Of a stretch of 64,000 bases of DNA, positions 10,001 through 21,040 are shown in pieces. Made by a program: the position numbers and the translations under genes. The notes below the pieces were generated by a model that did no database searches, was not told the DNA's origin, and was given only the letters and a program-made list of their open reading frames with translations. Source of the DNA: Hybos culiciformis (taxonomy: Eukaryota > Arthropoda > Insecta > Diptera > Hybotidae); assembly GCA_964007475.1 (NCBI GenBank), contig OZ023275.1, positions 14,363,829-14,427,828 of the forward strand. Direction: 5' to 3'. Position 1 is the first letter of the stretch. The number at the start of each line of letters is the position of its first letter.

Positions 10001-13000
10001 GTTAACATCATACTATACTATCAAAAAAAAAAAGACATAAAGTCTCCCGATCGAAGAAAATTATATTTAATTACAGAATCTTTTAAATTTTGAAGTTTCA
10101 TCTGATTATGGACTATTAAAGAGAGGTTGATAATGGATTATATATATCCCATGTTTAAATTCCAAAATTGAATAAAAGAAACAAATCATTTTTAACCGTA
10201 ATTTTATTTATAAAAGAAAATGTCGAAATTTTTCGGATTTGAAATAATGCCAAATTATTGAATTTAAAAAACTTTACAAACTTTTTATTTTTGCGAAGCA
10301 TACGTACATGTTTATGTCTGAGTTGACAATATCACAAATATATACCCAACTAATGTTATATAGATAAACAGACATAACACAGAGAGAACATATTGAAGGA
10401 TATTTACATTTTAATAGTTTATGATTCTTGTAACATTCATAATCACAGATTAGCTAAAAATTTGAAAAGATAAATTCCGAGACTAGATAACTTTCAACTT
10501 GTTTCTGTTAGATGTTCACCAATCAACTAAAATATATTTAAACATTATATGGTTTGTGCTAAATTTTTAGTATAATATTTTTATAAATGTAAAGTACATA
10601 ATTTTATGTAAAAAATCATATTAAAAAAAAAGAAAACGAAAAAAAAAATCAAATGATTTTGTGATTTTTTCAATTGGATAATTTTTGGGTTTTTCCTAAA
10701 AAAAGCAACTTTGCATTATTTGCAATGCTAAATCTGAATTTCTTTTTTAATTTTTTGGTTAATTTTCTATTTCAATGTCATTATTTTACAAAGAACATTA
10801 CATACACAAATAATACTACTATTTTATTCTTTTATAAATGTAGATTTTATATCATTTAAGTGAAACAAAATCATGGAAAATGTGATGATCTGATTATTAT
10901 TAAATGTCGATCATAATGTTCAATGAAAAAATGTGATCAACATTTTTTTTATTAGGTAGAAAAGTTAATGCAAAAAACATGTAATATTTTTTTCTTTAGT
11001 AGATAATTAGCAACAGAATTTAGGTTATGACTAGCAATAAAATGAATGTCAATAAAAAAAATTGTTCTTAAAGTACTACACTTATACATTATGTTTCTTT
11101 AATTAAAAAATAGACATAAATTGAACATTAAGTCAACAAGATCTTATATCTCAAGTATATAGGTATTAGAATTTATTCTTCGGCAAAATTTTGTCTCAAT
11201 AACTAAATATGCGCAAGTAAGTTGATTCAAATAATTCATAATCTAAATTTAAAATTAGAAGTCCTATGTAACGAATTAATATTTAGTTCGAATTTTAAAT
11301 TTTATTTTTTTATTTTTCGTTATTTTGGTTTTGTTTTGGTTAAGCTTTTGTTCCAATTTAGTGGATTATGTAGTTATACATTATATTTTTTGGCAATTGT
11401 GATTCACTCAAGTGCATCCAACAGAAATGAAATAACCTCTTTGAAACAGAATAATTTTGTAGACCGTAATGTGCAGAAGGAAAAAAATAAATGCATAAAA
11501 ATTCTTAAAAAAAAAAGAAAAAAAATCTATGTTAAATACCATGTCGATTAAATAGTACTTGAAACGTGTTTGAAGATTTTTTATTTATTTATTTTTTTTT
11601 TTTTATTATTTTTTTCAATTGAAAAAAAAGTAAAAACTTTTTTTTGCATCTTTTTCCCTTTGTACCAAATTATCCACATTGAAACTTAAATCCATAAAAA
11701 AAAAAGTTTTGTACACAAAATGTTTTTTTTATTTTTCTCACAGGAAAATTATTATTATTATTATTATTTTATTTTAACTCTATATAAAAAATTTGAGTGA
11801 AGCCTTTTTCTCTACTATAAATTTTATGGGCATAAAAGTTTTGCAATTTTATATGCTTTATGTCTAAACAAGGTAAATTACGTAATTAAAATTATACGAA
11901 AAATTGATAAATTTTAAATCAAAAATATTTGAAATTTTTATGCTTAAATTGATAGTATTGTGTAGTAAAATCTGTATGCATTCAAATTTCTTGGTGTAAG
12001 TTGCATTTCTATTTTTACTTTTTTTTCCGCCCTGAACTCTATATTAGGTTGGATTTGTAAAACGATTTGTCGAAAAATTTTGTTATTCACTGAAATTAAA
12101 AAATATTTTAATTCTATTAAAAATTGCAACATAAAAATTAGGATCAAACAAATGCTTTCTTAATTCGTGGGAACTAGAAAAAAAAAATTGCCATAATAGA
12201 AAAATCAAAAAAATGTTAAAATTAAATTTTTACTCCTAGTTTTTGCTTAATATTCACAAATTCACATGGTTAAACAACTATGATTTGATTTCCTTTTAAA
12301 ATTTGTCCCTATATAGTATATAGTACACTACCAACATTTTTGTTATTCTTTCGTTTCAAATATTCATTAAGCAAAAATGATTCCTGCAATTGTTAAATTT
12401 GCAATAAATTTGAATTTTTTTTTTCTTTTTATGTAGCATTTTTATGCATTAAATAATTTCGATATAGTTGACTGCTTGGTTAACTCTAATTATGATCTTT
12501 TTAATGTTTAATGTTTAAAAAAAGAAAGAAAGAAAGAAATGTTTGGTCTCAATGAACGAACTCGTTTTTCTTATCGCATTTTAAACCTTTTGTTCCCTAT
12601 ATTTGCTTCAGAATTTGTAAAATAAATTAATTAATTTATAATAAAAATACTTCAAAATCTAATGAGTCTGAACAAAGAACTTATTACTTTGTAGATATTA
12701 CAACACCGTAAAAATAGGAAATTTCTGAAAACTATGAAACCTTCTAGCAATATCAGTAGTCAGTACTTTTGTCCACACAAAAATAATAGTAACAAAGGAA
12801 AAAAAATTAAGTACTGATAGTGCTATACGGTTTTTGTAGCATGCATTTTGCTTGTAAATTTTTATTTTGAAAATATCTTAGATGGTTTATATGTATATAT
12901 GATCTTTGGTCTAGCATAACGCCTTCAGAATGAAAGTCAGTAGTATGATAAGTTTCAAAAATTATTTAAAAGAATAATCACTGCGATCTCGAGCAAAATA

Positions 13001-14505
13001 AAATATTGCATATTTTGAGGATGATTAAGGTAAAATAAAAAAAAAACTTTATTTGCTAGTTATTATCACTAATAATTTCTGAACAAATAAAAATCGAAGT
13101 TAAGTTTTGTTTATTTATAACCACCAAAATATAGAGACAGTGTCGTAATAAAAATTCAATAAAGTATTTTTTTTTTACATATTTTAGGTGCAATTTTGGC
13201 AACATATGGTATTGGAAATTTAATGTAATATCAATAAGATAAGATTCTGAGAACGTAATCGATGATCCAGAAATAACTAAATTCAATTGAAATAATACTT
13301 TTTTTGGTGTATCTAAAGATATAATAGTTAGATATTAATATTGAAAAATATAAAAACAAAGAATAATAATTATCTAGAAAAAAATAAAATAAAATAATAA
13401 TAATACTTTCATTTAAATGGCCCTGAACTTAGAAAATATTTCAAATACAAGGCAAACCATCAGTTCATTGAATCATCAAAACAAATACACAAAACATTTT
13501 ATATTATTTTGACTCTTTTATTTTTTTTTTCACTAATAAACACTTAAATTTAGGTTATGGGGTCTAATTGCATTAGAGGTGAGAAGAATGAGCTTTTTAT
13601 TGTGAGAATAATAAATAATAAAAAAATAGGCTATGTTTTGACGGTTTATCACAAACTCCAGAGTTAATTTGTTATATATGATCAATTTGTATATATTTAA
13701 ATACATTTTTTCCATTACCATTATAATTATAATTTAATAATTTTATAATTTTAAAAATAAAAAAAAAAAAAATAAACATTATTAGCAACCGGATAACTTT
13801 TAACGCGACATAAATTCAATTGGCTCTATGCGCTTCATGTGATTTTAATTATTCTTAAACTGAAACTGACTGAAAATCAAAATAAAATTTTTGAAAAAGA
13901 ACTATTTATATTTTATGTACTTTTACTCACTTCGACACTGACGTAAAGCCAATTTACTTATATATCATTTGACATTACGACACCCTTCCACATATGATAA
14001 AAAATAAATCTTAATTTAAATATGAAAACTTAATTTAAACCCCAATAAATTTCATTGGAGGTTATTCTTTAACGATAATGAAGTAATTTTTTATGATAAT
14101 ATTTTTACTACGATCAAATGAAATTTATACAAAAAATTCTCTTCTAAAAATATTGCACGCTCTGAAAATGTTTCTTTCATAAATGTGTGTTAGCCAAAAA
14201 ATATACAAACTTAATTTTAATAGTAAGCTTATATTGGTAAATTTAAGCTTATTATACTTAGAATCTATTTTTATGCTAATCTTTTTATGTGTGCTTTATT
14301 CAATTTTTATTCATTTGAGGTTTTTGTACTGTTTTTTTTTTTTTTGCAATCAAGATTCTTAGGCTTTTTATACACATTATTATTATTGTTATTTTTTTTT
14401 CATTTTAGTATTATTATTATTATTTATTATTTAACTAATAATAATAATAATAAAAAAAAATTTATACATTTACAGATATATAAATAAATATATATAATAT
14501 TTAAT
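10001..14505. other. Non-coding AT-rich stretch with microsatellites
   Basis: No supported gene. Simple repeats include (ATT)n at about 11750-11768, (AAAG)n at 12517-12539 and (AAT)n at 14437-14451. TATTAGGTTGGATTTGTAAA near 12043 resembles the end of some mariner elements, but no partner end was found. Open frames of 61-109 codons (10674, 11222, 11944, 13056, 13533) are composed of AT-rich codons with no recognisable domain. Confidence 0.55.
12517..12539. repeat. (AAAG)n microsatellite
   Basis: About five tandem AAAG units following an A run. Confidence 0.8.
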
Positions 14506-14570
14506 ATACTTGTATGGAAGGCATTTGAACTTAACTAGACAAGGTCGTCTGGGCGCACAAAACGGAAAGC
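14506..14570. other. GC-rich island, possible exon fragment
   Basis: About 45% GC in otherwise very AT-rich DNA, ending in AAAGCTTTAG. The plus strand is open for 22 codons (YLYGRHLNLTRQGRLGAQNG then KL and a stop) with mildly coding-like base bias. The minus strand reads KAFRFVRPDDLV then TAG. No convincing splice acceptor precedes either. It may be a coding exon end, a transposon relic or a conserved non-coding block. Confidence 0.25.
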
Positions 14571-15726
14571 TTTAGTTTATTTTAATAGGAAATTTGTTTT
14601 AATGTGCAAAAATTAAGATATTATTTAATGTAAAGAAATAAAGAAATAAAATATAAAAAAATTGCATACACAATATCAGTCAATGAACGAATTCAATGTT
14701 AAAAATGTAAAGAAAAAAAAAAAAAAGAAAAAAATTATATATTTTTCATATTACTTATTTGAACAAATGTTTATTGAACGGGAAAAGATAACAACAAACA
14801 ATTATTAGACTTCGTCATAATTTTGTTTTTTTTTACATTATTTTAATCAATTTTAATAAAGAAAAAAAAAAAGCTTTATACATATAGATTGAATTTACAT
14901 AGCGCTCTGTTTTTAATAATAATGGCAACAAAAAAAATAAATAAATATTATAAAAACAAAATTTTGTGTAACCAGACAATTTGTATTTGTTTTCAATTTT
15001 TAAAGTACTAAGTATACTCAAAATCGCTATTTGTAACAAAATGTTATTGATTACTTTTGTAATAATAAAAAAAAAATTGCATAAAATTTTAAAACAATCT
15101 TACTTTCGAAACTTTATTTAAAGCATATATTATTATCATAAATTATATCGCCGAAAATTTAAATTGGATAGAAATCTAAACTATGGATAGAAATTTAAAT
15201 TAGTAGATTTAATAGAAAATATACCTAATCTTTATGACAAATTTCGAAGACTTTAGATAAATAGTAATAATGATGAATAAAACTTAAAGAAGAAAAAATT
15301 TACTATTTTCAATCAATATTAACTGAGTATTAGCAATATGAATATAAGCATTCATAAGTGTAGAATATTAGACATTCATAAGTGTAGGAAAGTTTAAGTA
15401 CCATAAAATTAAAGCACTATACTTTCGATATGACTATTAATCAGAATCATTTATTTGAAAGACTGCGAATAGTTTAATCAAGCTCTTTTGAATTTTCCTT
15501 CTTATTTTTGCATTGCTATTTCTATCACTTTATAATTTGTTCAAAAATTTGAGGTGCCAGATGTATTTTTAGTTTATTTTTAGTCTTTGATTGAGCAAAA
15601 AAATATTAATGAAAAATAATCAATAATTATAATTTTATCAAATTAATATATAATTAACTAATATTACATTTTAGTTTTTAATAAACGATCGTGATAATAT
15701 CAATAGACGACCGTTTATGCATCAAA
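14571..15726. other. Non-coding AT-rich stretch with a short direct repeat
   Basis: CATTCATAAGTGTAG occurs at 15349-15363 and again at 15373-15387, a 24-nt spaced tandem duplication. No gene is seen. Low-complexity A/T runs flank 14710-14735 and 15068-15076. Confidence 0.55.
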
Positions 15727-15879
15727 TCGACCGTCATGGCATGGTGGTATTGTCATTATTTTATGGCATGTTCGATTGTGGGTTCGATTCCCACCATGGA
15801 CTGGAATTTGTGCTAATTTCTAAATTTGTCTCACTTGAATTAAGTTTTGTGTTGTTGCTTTTTTTTTTTTTTTTTTTTT
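15727..15879 (+). mobile_element. tRNA-derived SINE, copy 1 (most complete)
   Basis: The 5' part is tRNA-like: an A-box-like TGGCATGGTGG (15737-15747) and a consensus B box GGTTCGATTCC (15781-15791). The B box lies inside a perfect five-pair T arm (GTGGG-TTCGATT-CCCAC). A body follows, with TGGAATTTGTGCTAATTTC and ACTTGAATTAAG (15833-15844), then a 3' run of about 21 T. The copy at 50426-50562 shares head, body and the ACTTGAATTAAG block in the same order, which shows this is a dispersed family and not a tRNA gene. I found no clear target duplication. Confidence 0.8.
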
Positions 15880-16324
15880 AATTAATGCTTATAGTTTTTC
15901 TAGCCTAATATACCAAATTTATTTAATATTTAGATTCATATTCATAGGGACTAGCGAAATCAAATTTCTAATATATAATAAAAAATTTCCTTAACACCAA
16001 AATGAAAAATTAAAAAATAGGAAAGTTAGCAATTAAAAAAAGAAAAATAATTACCTGTCTTTAAACTTGAAAACAAAAAAAAAGAAAATGTACCTAGAAT
16101 TTTTATCACAATCTCATCTTTTTTAAAGCATAAAAGCGAAAAAGATTGCTCATATTTTGACAATTAAATTAACCCAAATTAACGTATTAGTTTTGTATAG
16201 TTATATAAGCTTTTTATTGGCTGACGAAGGAACAGATGGATGGAATAAAACATTTGTGTTTAATCTTTTTGATTGTAATCAGATTATTTTTTTCATGATT
16301 TTAAGATTTTTATAAATTAAATTT
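15880..16324. other. Non-coding AT-rich stretch
   Basis: Nothing recognisable between the SINE tail and the GC-rich island at 16325; A-rich and T-rich words only. Confidence 0.6.
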
Positions 16325-16560
16325 TCCGACGGCCGGAAATTAAATAGACGTTAATTGAAAATTGAATTTTTGTTTTCTTGTAGTCATCTTATATTTCCGA
16401 CCGCCGCCATCCTTTTGAATGGTGACGTTTTTTTTTCCCAAGTCACCCAATTATCTAAATCCATTTTTCTCAGCAGCGTAAGGCATAAGTTCAATTTTCC
16501 TTAGTAGACCTTGTACAGAGTAATTGACAAACAGTTTGACAAACATCCCTATTCTTTTTT
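16325..16560. other. GC-rich island, possible decayed transposon or pseudogene
   Basis: The island contains CCGACGGCCGG (16328-16338) and CCGACCGCCGCCATCC about 65 nt further on. On the minus strand an ATG at 16544-16546 opens 31 codons (MFVKLFVNYSVQGLLRKIEL...) ending in TAA at 16451. Codon-position GC there is about 15/31, 8/31 and 9/31, a coding-like order. In the same frame past the stop, 36 further codons are open (including NVTIQKDGGGRKYK). On plus, TTTTCTTGTAG at 16373-16383 is a good acceptor followed by 31 open codons. Several frames being open at once argues for a decayed repeat rather than a live exon. Product unknown. Confidence 0.3.
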
Positions 16561-16642
16561 TTTTCTTATTCTATATACATAAATTTTATCTACTGGTAAA
16601 TGCAACATGTTAAGCAAACAAAAAATAAAATAAAACAAAAAT

Positions 16643-16645
<3 letters not shown>

Positions 16646-16697
<52 letters not shown>
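16646..16697. repeat. (TA)n microsatellite, about 26 units
   Basis: Uninterrupted alternating A/T for about 52 nt. Confidence 0.95.
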
Positions 16698-16700
<3 letters not shown>

Positions 16701-16979
16701 AATAGTCAAAAAATTTCAAAAAGGATAGGTCAAGATGATTTTCATATCATATCCACAATATATAATATACATTTAATATACATTATATATTTTATTATTA
16801 TATATTATGTATTATAAATGTACATTTTCTTGGGATTTTTCTTTATGTACGTTATATGTTTTTTTTTTTGTTTTTGGTACATAAAATATACATAAATTCA
16901 ATAAAGGAAAATTATAAAAGTTATATAAATATAATTAGGTGCTTTTACTTATTTATGTATTTTTCCATTATGTATGTAT

Positions 16980-17002
16980 AAAAAAAAAAAAAAAAAAAAA
17001 AA
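16980..17002. repeat. Poly(A) tract, 23 nt
   Basis: A run following TATGTAT and before CGGGAAAAAA. A small CACCG..CGGTG hairpin lies downstream at about 17027-17041. No retroelement body is recognisable upstream. Confidence 0.8.
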
Positions 17003-17591
17003 CGGGAAAAAAAACCTTGGTTTTCACCGAACATCCGGTGCTTTAACAATTATCGACAATATTTTTAGATTTATATGAAAAAGTATGAAATATATATAAG
17101 CTTAGTAATCGCATATTTCGGAGATGTTCAAACAAAAAGTTTAACGTGTGATGTTTAATTAAATATTTTTGTGTTTTAAAATGACAAATGTGAGAAAAAA
17201 TATTTTTTATTCAAAATTTAAATCATTCAGAGCGAACTACAAACTACTCAGCTTAAGTGCTCTTTCGAAAGGAAATATGAGTTTTGAAAAACACTAATAG
17301 AAACAACATTAGTGAGAATTGATCATCACTATATATTTATATATCAATGCTAACAAATTCTAGTGACTATAACATAGTACATTAAATTTCAGTGACAAAA
17401 CAAAATTAATATAAATTTGCCAATAGGTCTACAGTCAAAATATATTAATCTTGCCCTATTTATAAAGTATAATAAATAATATAAATAATAATGAAATGAT
17501 GTAAATACCCTGGAAAGTTACGCATACAAGAAAAAGCCTTTTCATTGGTTTCCAAGTATACGTAAACTTTCGATTTCTTTCAAGGATATCA

Positions 17592-18598
17592 TTACGGCTT
17601 ATAGAAAGATTATAAGACAAACATATGTGGTCCGCATATGTTCAAGAATGAGAAATAAATGTACGGAAAAAAAAACAACACAATGGAAATGCAAAAGTAT
17701 TTGTATCAAGTAAAAAAAAAGGAAATTTTCTCAAAAAACATGAAAAAAAAAATACAATATGAAAAGTGAAAGTGGAAAAATCACCCCCGAAAATCTATTT
17801 TATGCTGTTGTTGTTTTTTTTTCGACATTTTTCTTCTTTTTTTTCTTTCAAGAACATTTTCTTGAACTTTTTTTTTTGGAAAGATGGGTTAAAGTTTCAT
17901 GTTAAAGTCTTTTCTTCTATACAAGAATAAGTATATACCTACATATGTATATGAAGCGAAATGAAAAAGAAAGGTCCTTAGGTATTATATGCCAGTTCAA
18001 CAAGTGAATTTTATTTTTTTAATAAAAATATATATAAAAAAAAAAAAATAAGCATCATATAATACATATTTACTGAAAATAGTATATTGTATAAAGAATT
18101 TTTTTTTTCTATGTAAAAATAGATATGTATACATATGAGCCTTAGAGATGAGAATTAAAGACAAAAAAAAAAAGAAGAAGCAGAATGAAAAAAAAAATCA
18201 TTACAAAAACGAGATAATTGTTTTTCATTTAAGTTTCATAGAACAAATGTTGCTAGGTCATTATTACTAAATTGTTGGTACGGGTTAAATCACAAACATA
18301 TACACAATATGAGAAAATTGTTATATGATACTACCCTGAATGTTAATAGAAAATTGATCACAAAAAATATGTCAGTTTTCACCAAAAATTAATTCAAACC
18401 CTTTTCTCTGTAATTTAGCACATCTATTCTCCTTGAAACTGAATATCTAAAAATTTTAATTTAATTTTAAAAAAATATTTGTAATTATATAGCTGTTAAT
18501 TTAATTTAAGAGATAATTATCTGTTAGAACATAGTAATTTTCTTAGCAAAGCTAAAGAAGAACATTCGTTTGTCTTATAATCTTACTATAAGCCGTAA
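17592..18598. mobile_element. DNA transposon remnant with 31-bp TIRs, about 1 kb
   Basis: The 31 bases at 17592-17622, beginning TTACGGCTTATAG, recur as their reverse complement at 18568-18598 with one mismatch. Chance inverted repeats of this length and identity are very unlikely. The roughly 945-bp interior has no open frame with transposase motifs and is AT-rich like the host, so the element is non-autonomous or decayed. I could not define a target duplication: flanks are ..ATCA and AATT... The outer TTA/TAA symmetry hides any 3-bp duplication of the PIF/Harbinger type, so the superfamily is open. Confidence 0.65.
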
Positions 18599-19845
18599 AA
18601 TTCAGTTTCCTTCTCTTCTAACTTCCTTACTAGGAACTAAGAGTTCCTGTTTTTGTTTTGAGCAGAAACTCTTAATTGAATACTATACTTTGAAATTTAT
18701 TTTGATTGTGGTTTGTAAGATTATATTATTAAGTTATTGTGCCTTGTCTCCCAGGTATATATTTAATAAATTATACAATTTTCTATTGACAAGGTCGGTG
18801 TAAGAAAATCAGATCAACCTCTTATTTAAGTTGTGATTACATAACATACTTAATTTCAATTTATGTACACAGTGGACACATGTAAAAAAAATTACAAATT
18901 CTTTCAGGCTGTGACAATCTTTCAAAAGTATGTATATAAATCTACAGATCTGTGAGAAATTTCTCATATCATCCATCCTACAATTGTACGATTATTATAT
19001 TTAATTCTGATCTATAGAATAATGGTTCTTTTCTAGCCTCTCATTTTCCCAATTTTTTAGGGAAAATTAATTAACCTGTCGGAAAACAACACCCATTAAT
19101 TTCATTTAAAAAACACAAATCTACTTGATTTGCTGTTGTAAAAATAACGATTTACTTAATTTCATTACACTTCCTTAGAAATTTTTGACCTTTTTTTTTT
19201 TTGTCGGATAATAAAACGTCCCTAAAAATAATATTTTTTTTATTCCTTGATTTCTAGTAGAAAAAAAATTCTTTCACACCAATTTGTTATAATCAGAAAT
19301 TATATTACTTGTTGTTCCAAAATAATTTTATACTTATATGAGCTCAGACATCCCTTTTTACATAACCTTAAGTCTTTAAATAAATATAATCATGGTAACT
19401 TAACAATTTTAAGGACAGTTTCTTTTTGGCGAGACTTTATTTTTTTTGATATTTATAGATTATTTTTAAGAAAAAGGAATGAATTAAGTTTTGCAATGAG
19501 GATTTTATGAAAAAAAAGTGAATAAAAAATTATTTGCGTTTTGGAAGTATCTTTAGTGTTCAATTCTAATTTTATTATTTATTATATGTATAAAAGTAAT
19601 ATTTTTGTGTATTTCTCGCTAGGTGTAGGTACATAGGTAAATTTTTATTACAATCTGATTAAAATGAAAAAGTCATAACAATTGTTTGATTACATCATGA
19701 AGTTCTGGTTCCTAATTTAGACTTGAAAAAAAAATCAAGCTTTAACAAAGTATATATTCGGAAACCGTGTTATTTTTCCTATTTCCTTTATTTTAATTTT
19801 TATTTAATTTTGAAGTAATTATGAAAATCATAAACTTGTATTGAA
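18599..19845. other. Non-coding AT-rich stretch
   Basis: Two plus-strand open frames (up to 18803, and about 19250-19510) have no ATG at the head and no recognisable domain. The second follows TTGATTTCTAG, a possible acceptor, but lacks coding-like base bias. No other feature is seen. Confidence 0.5.
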
Positions 19846-19898
19846 TCAAATTCCAGTCCAAGATCAATCACAATACCACTACACCAGGAGGACCGAAT
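19846..19898 (-). mobile_element. tRNA-derived SINE, copy 4 (internally deleted)
   Basis: On the minus strand the sequence reads CTGGTGTAGTGGTATTGTGA and then jumps to TTGGACTGGAATTTGA. Both blocks match copy 1 (CATGGTGGTATTGTCATT and ATGGACTGGAATTTG). The intervening B-box and T-arm region, about 45 nt, is missing. It is a dead copy because the Pol III B box is lost. Confidence 0.55.
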
Positions 19899-20620
19899 AA
19901 TACGTGTAGTGAAGTTAAAGCTTTATAGTGAACTCAAAATTCTGTAGGTTGTTCACTAGCATTGACACAATAATATACAGCTAATATACATGCTTCGGTT
20001 CATTATGTTTTTTTTTTGTATTCATGGCTAAAGTTGATTTCTTAAACACCCATTTTACATAAATGATTTTATTTCCAAATATTCATTTTTTCCAAGAAAA
20101 GTGTGAACCAAAGAAAAGGATATGCATTTTAGATACAGATATTTATATCTAATTTTTCTCTTATAAAAAATGTTATAACACCACAAAAAAAAAACTTGTT
20201 GAAATTAAAAAAGGGGGTAATAGACAAGCAAAAAAAAATTCAAATTTATAAAAAAAATTATATTTTTTTTTTTTGGCTATTTTTATTTATTTTAATTTTC
20301 CTTGTTGTATTTGAAGCACCCCACAATAAATATCCTTAATATCTAATTTCATAAGAAAATCATGTATAATATTTTTTTTTTCTTTTGACACCCACAAGAA
20401 ATCTTTATGTATAAGATATGTGAGAAATATATATGAGTATGTACATAAGTATATATATTTTTATATTTTTTGTTGGAATCATTATAGTTTCCCTTGATTG
20501 AAAAATGTTGTGTATACCTATATTAAATTGTGATTTTAGGTCTAATAATTAATTTTTTTTAAAAGATATCATTATTGTCGTTAATCTTTCTTCACAAGCT
20601 AAATTCATTATCAATTAGGA
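19899..20620. other. Non-coding AT-rich stretch
   Basis: No gene or repeat pair seen; A/T runs at about 20183 and 20250-20275. Confidence 0.6.
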
Positions 20621-21040
20621 CAAGGGTCGGCAACATACGGCCCGCGGGCCAGATACGGCCTTTTCGGTGTTGTTTTTTGGCCCTCCAAGATTTTTATTGC
20701 CGCCTTGTTATTCGGCCTGATTTATTCTTCTTGGCCTTTTTATAATTTTTTAACTTTTTTACAGCAAAAAAAATTAAAACTATCAAAAATTCCATTCAGA
20801 ACCTCATATTTATATAATTCAGCTTTTCAAAAAATTCTATTACTACAACTTTTTGCATTATCCAATAAATGTTGCATTAAAAATATTGTTTTCTGCTAAA
20901 TATTGATCGCCAAATTTTCTGAAGGGCTGCTATTGTTGTAGCATTACGAATTGTAAATTAAGTAAATGAAAGAATTAATCCCACAAAAAAATTTAAAAAT
21001 CTGCATCTGGCCCAGTTGATGAAAGTGTTGCCGACGCTTG
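20621..21040. mobile_element. hAT-like non-autonomous element, 420 bp
   Basis: The left end CAAGGGTCGGCAACA and the right end (reverse complement CAAGCGTCGGCAACA) match at 14 of 15 bases. Inside both ends lies GGGCCAGATAC / GGGCCAGATGC (20646-20656 and the complement at 21003-21013). The left arm also holds the palindrome GGCCCGCGGGCC (20639-20650). Ends of the CA(A/G)GGGTCGGCAAC type are typical of one large hAT group. No 8-bp duplication survives (AATTAGGA versus AGATTCTT), suggesting an old copy. An in-frame run near 20775-20850 reads KLKLSKIPFRTSYLYNSAFQ, vaguely like the conserved C-terminal region of hAT transposases, but that resemblance is weak. Confidence 0.75.

Noticed and set aside
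12030..12080. Mariner-like end TATTAGGTTGGATTTGTAAA
   Set aside because: Only one end; no inverted partner found within a few kb by eye.
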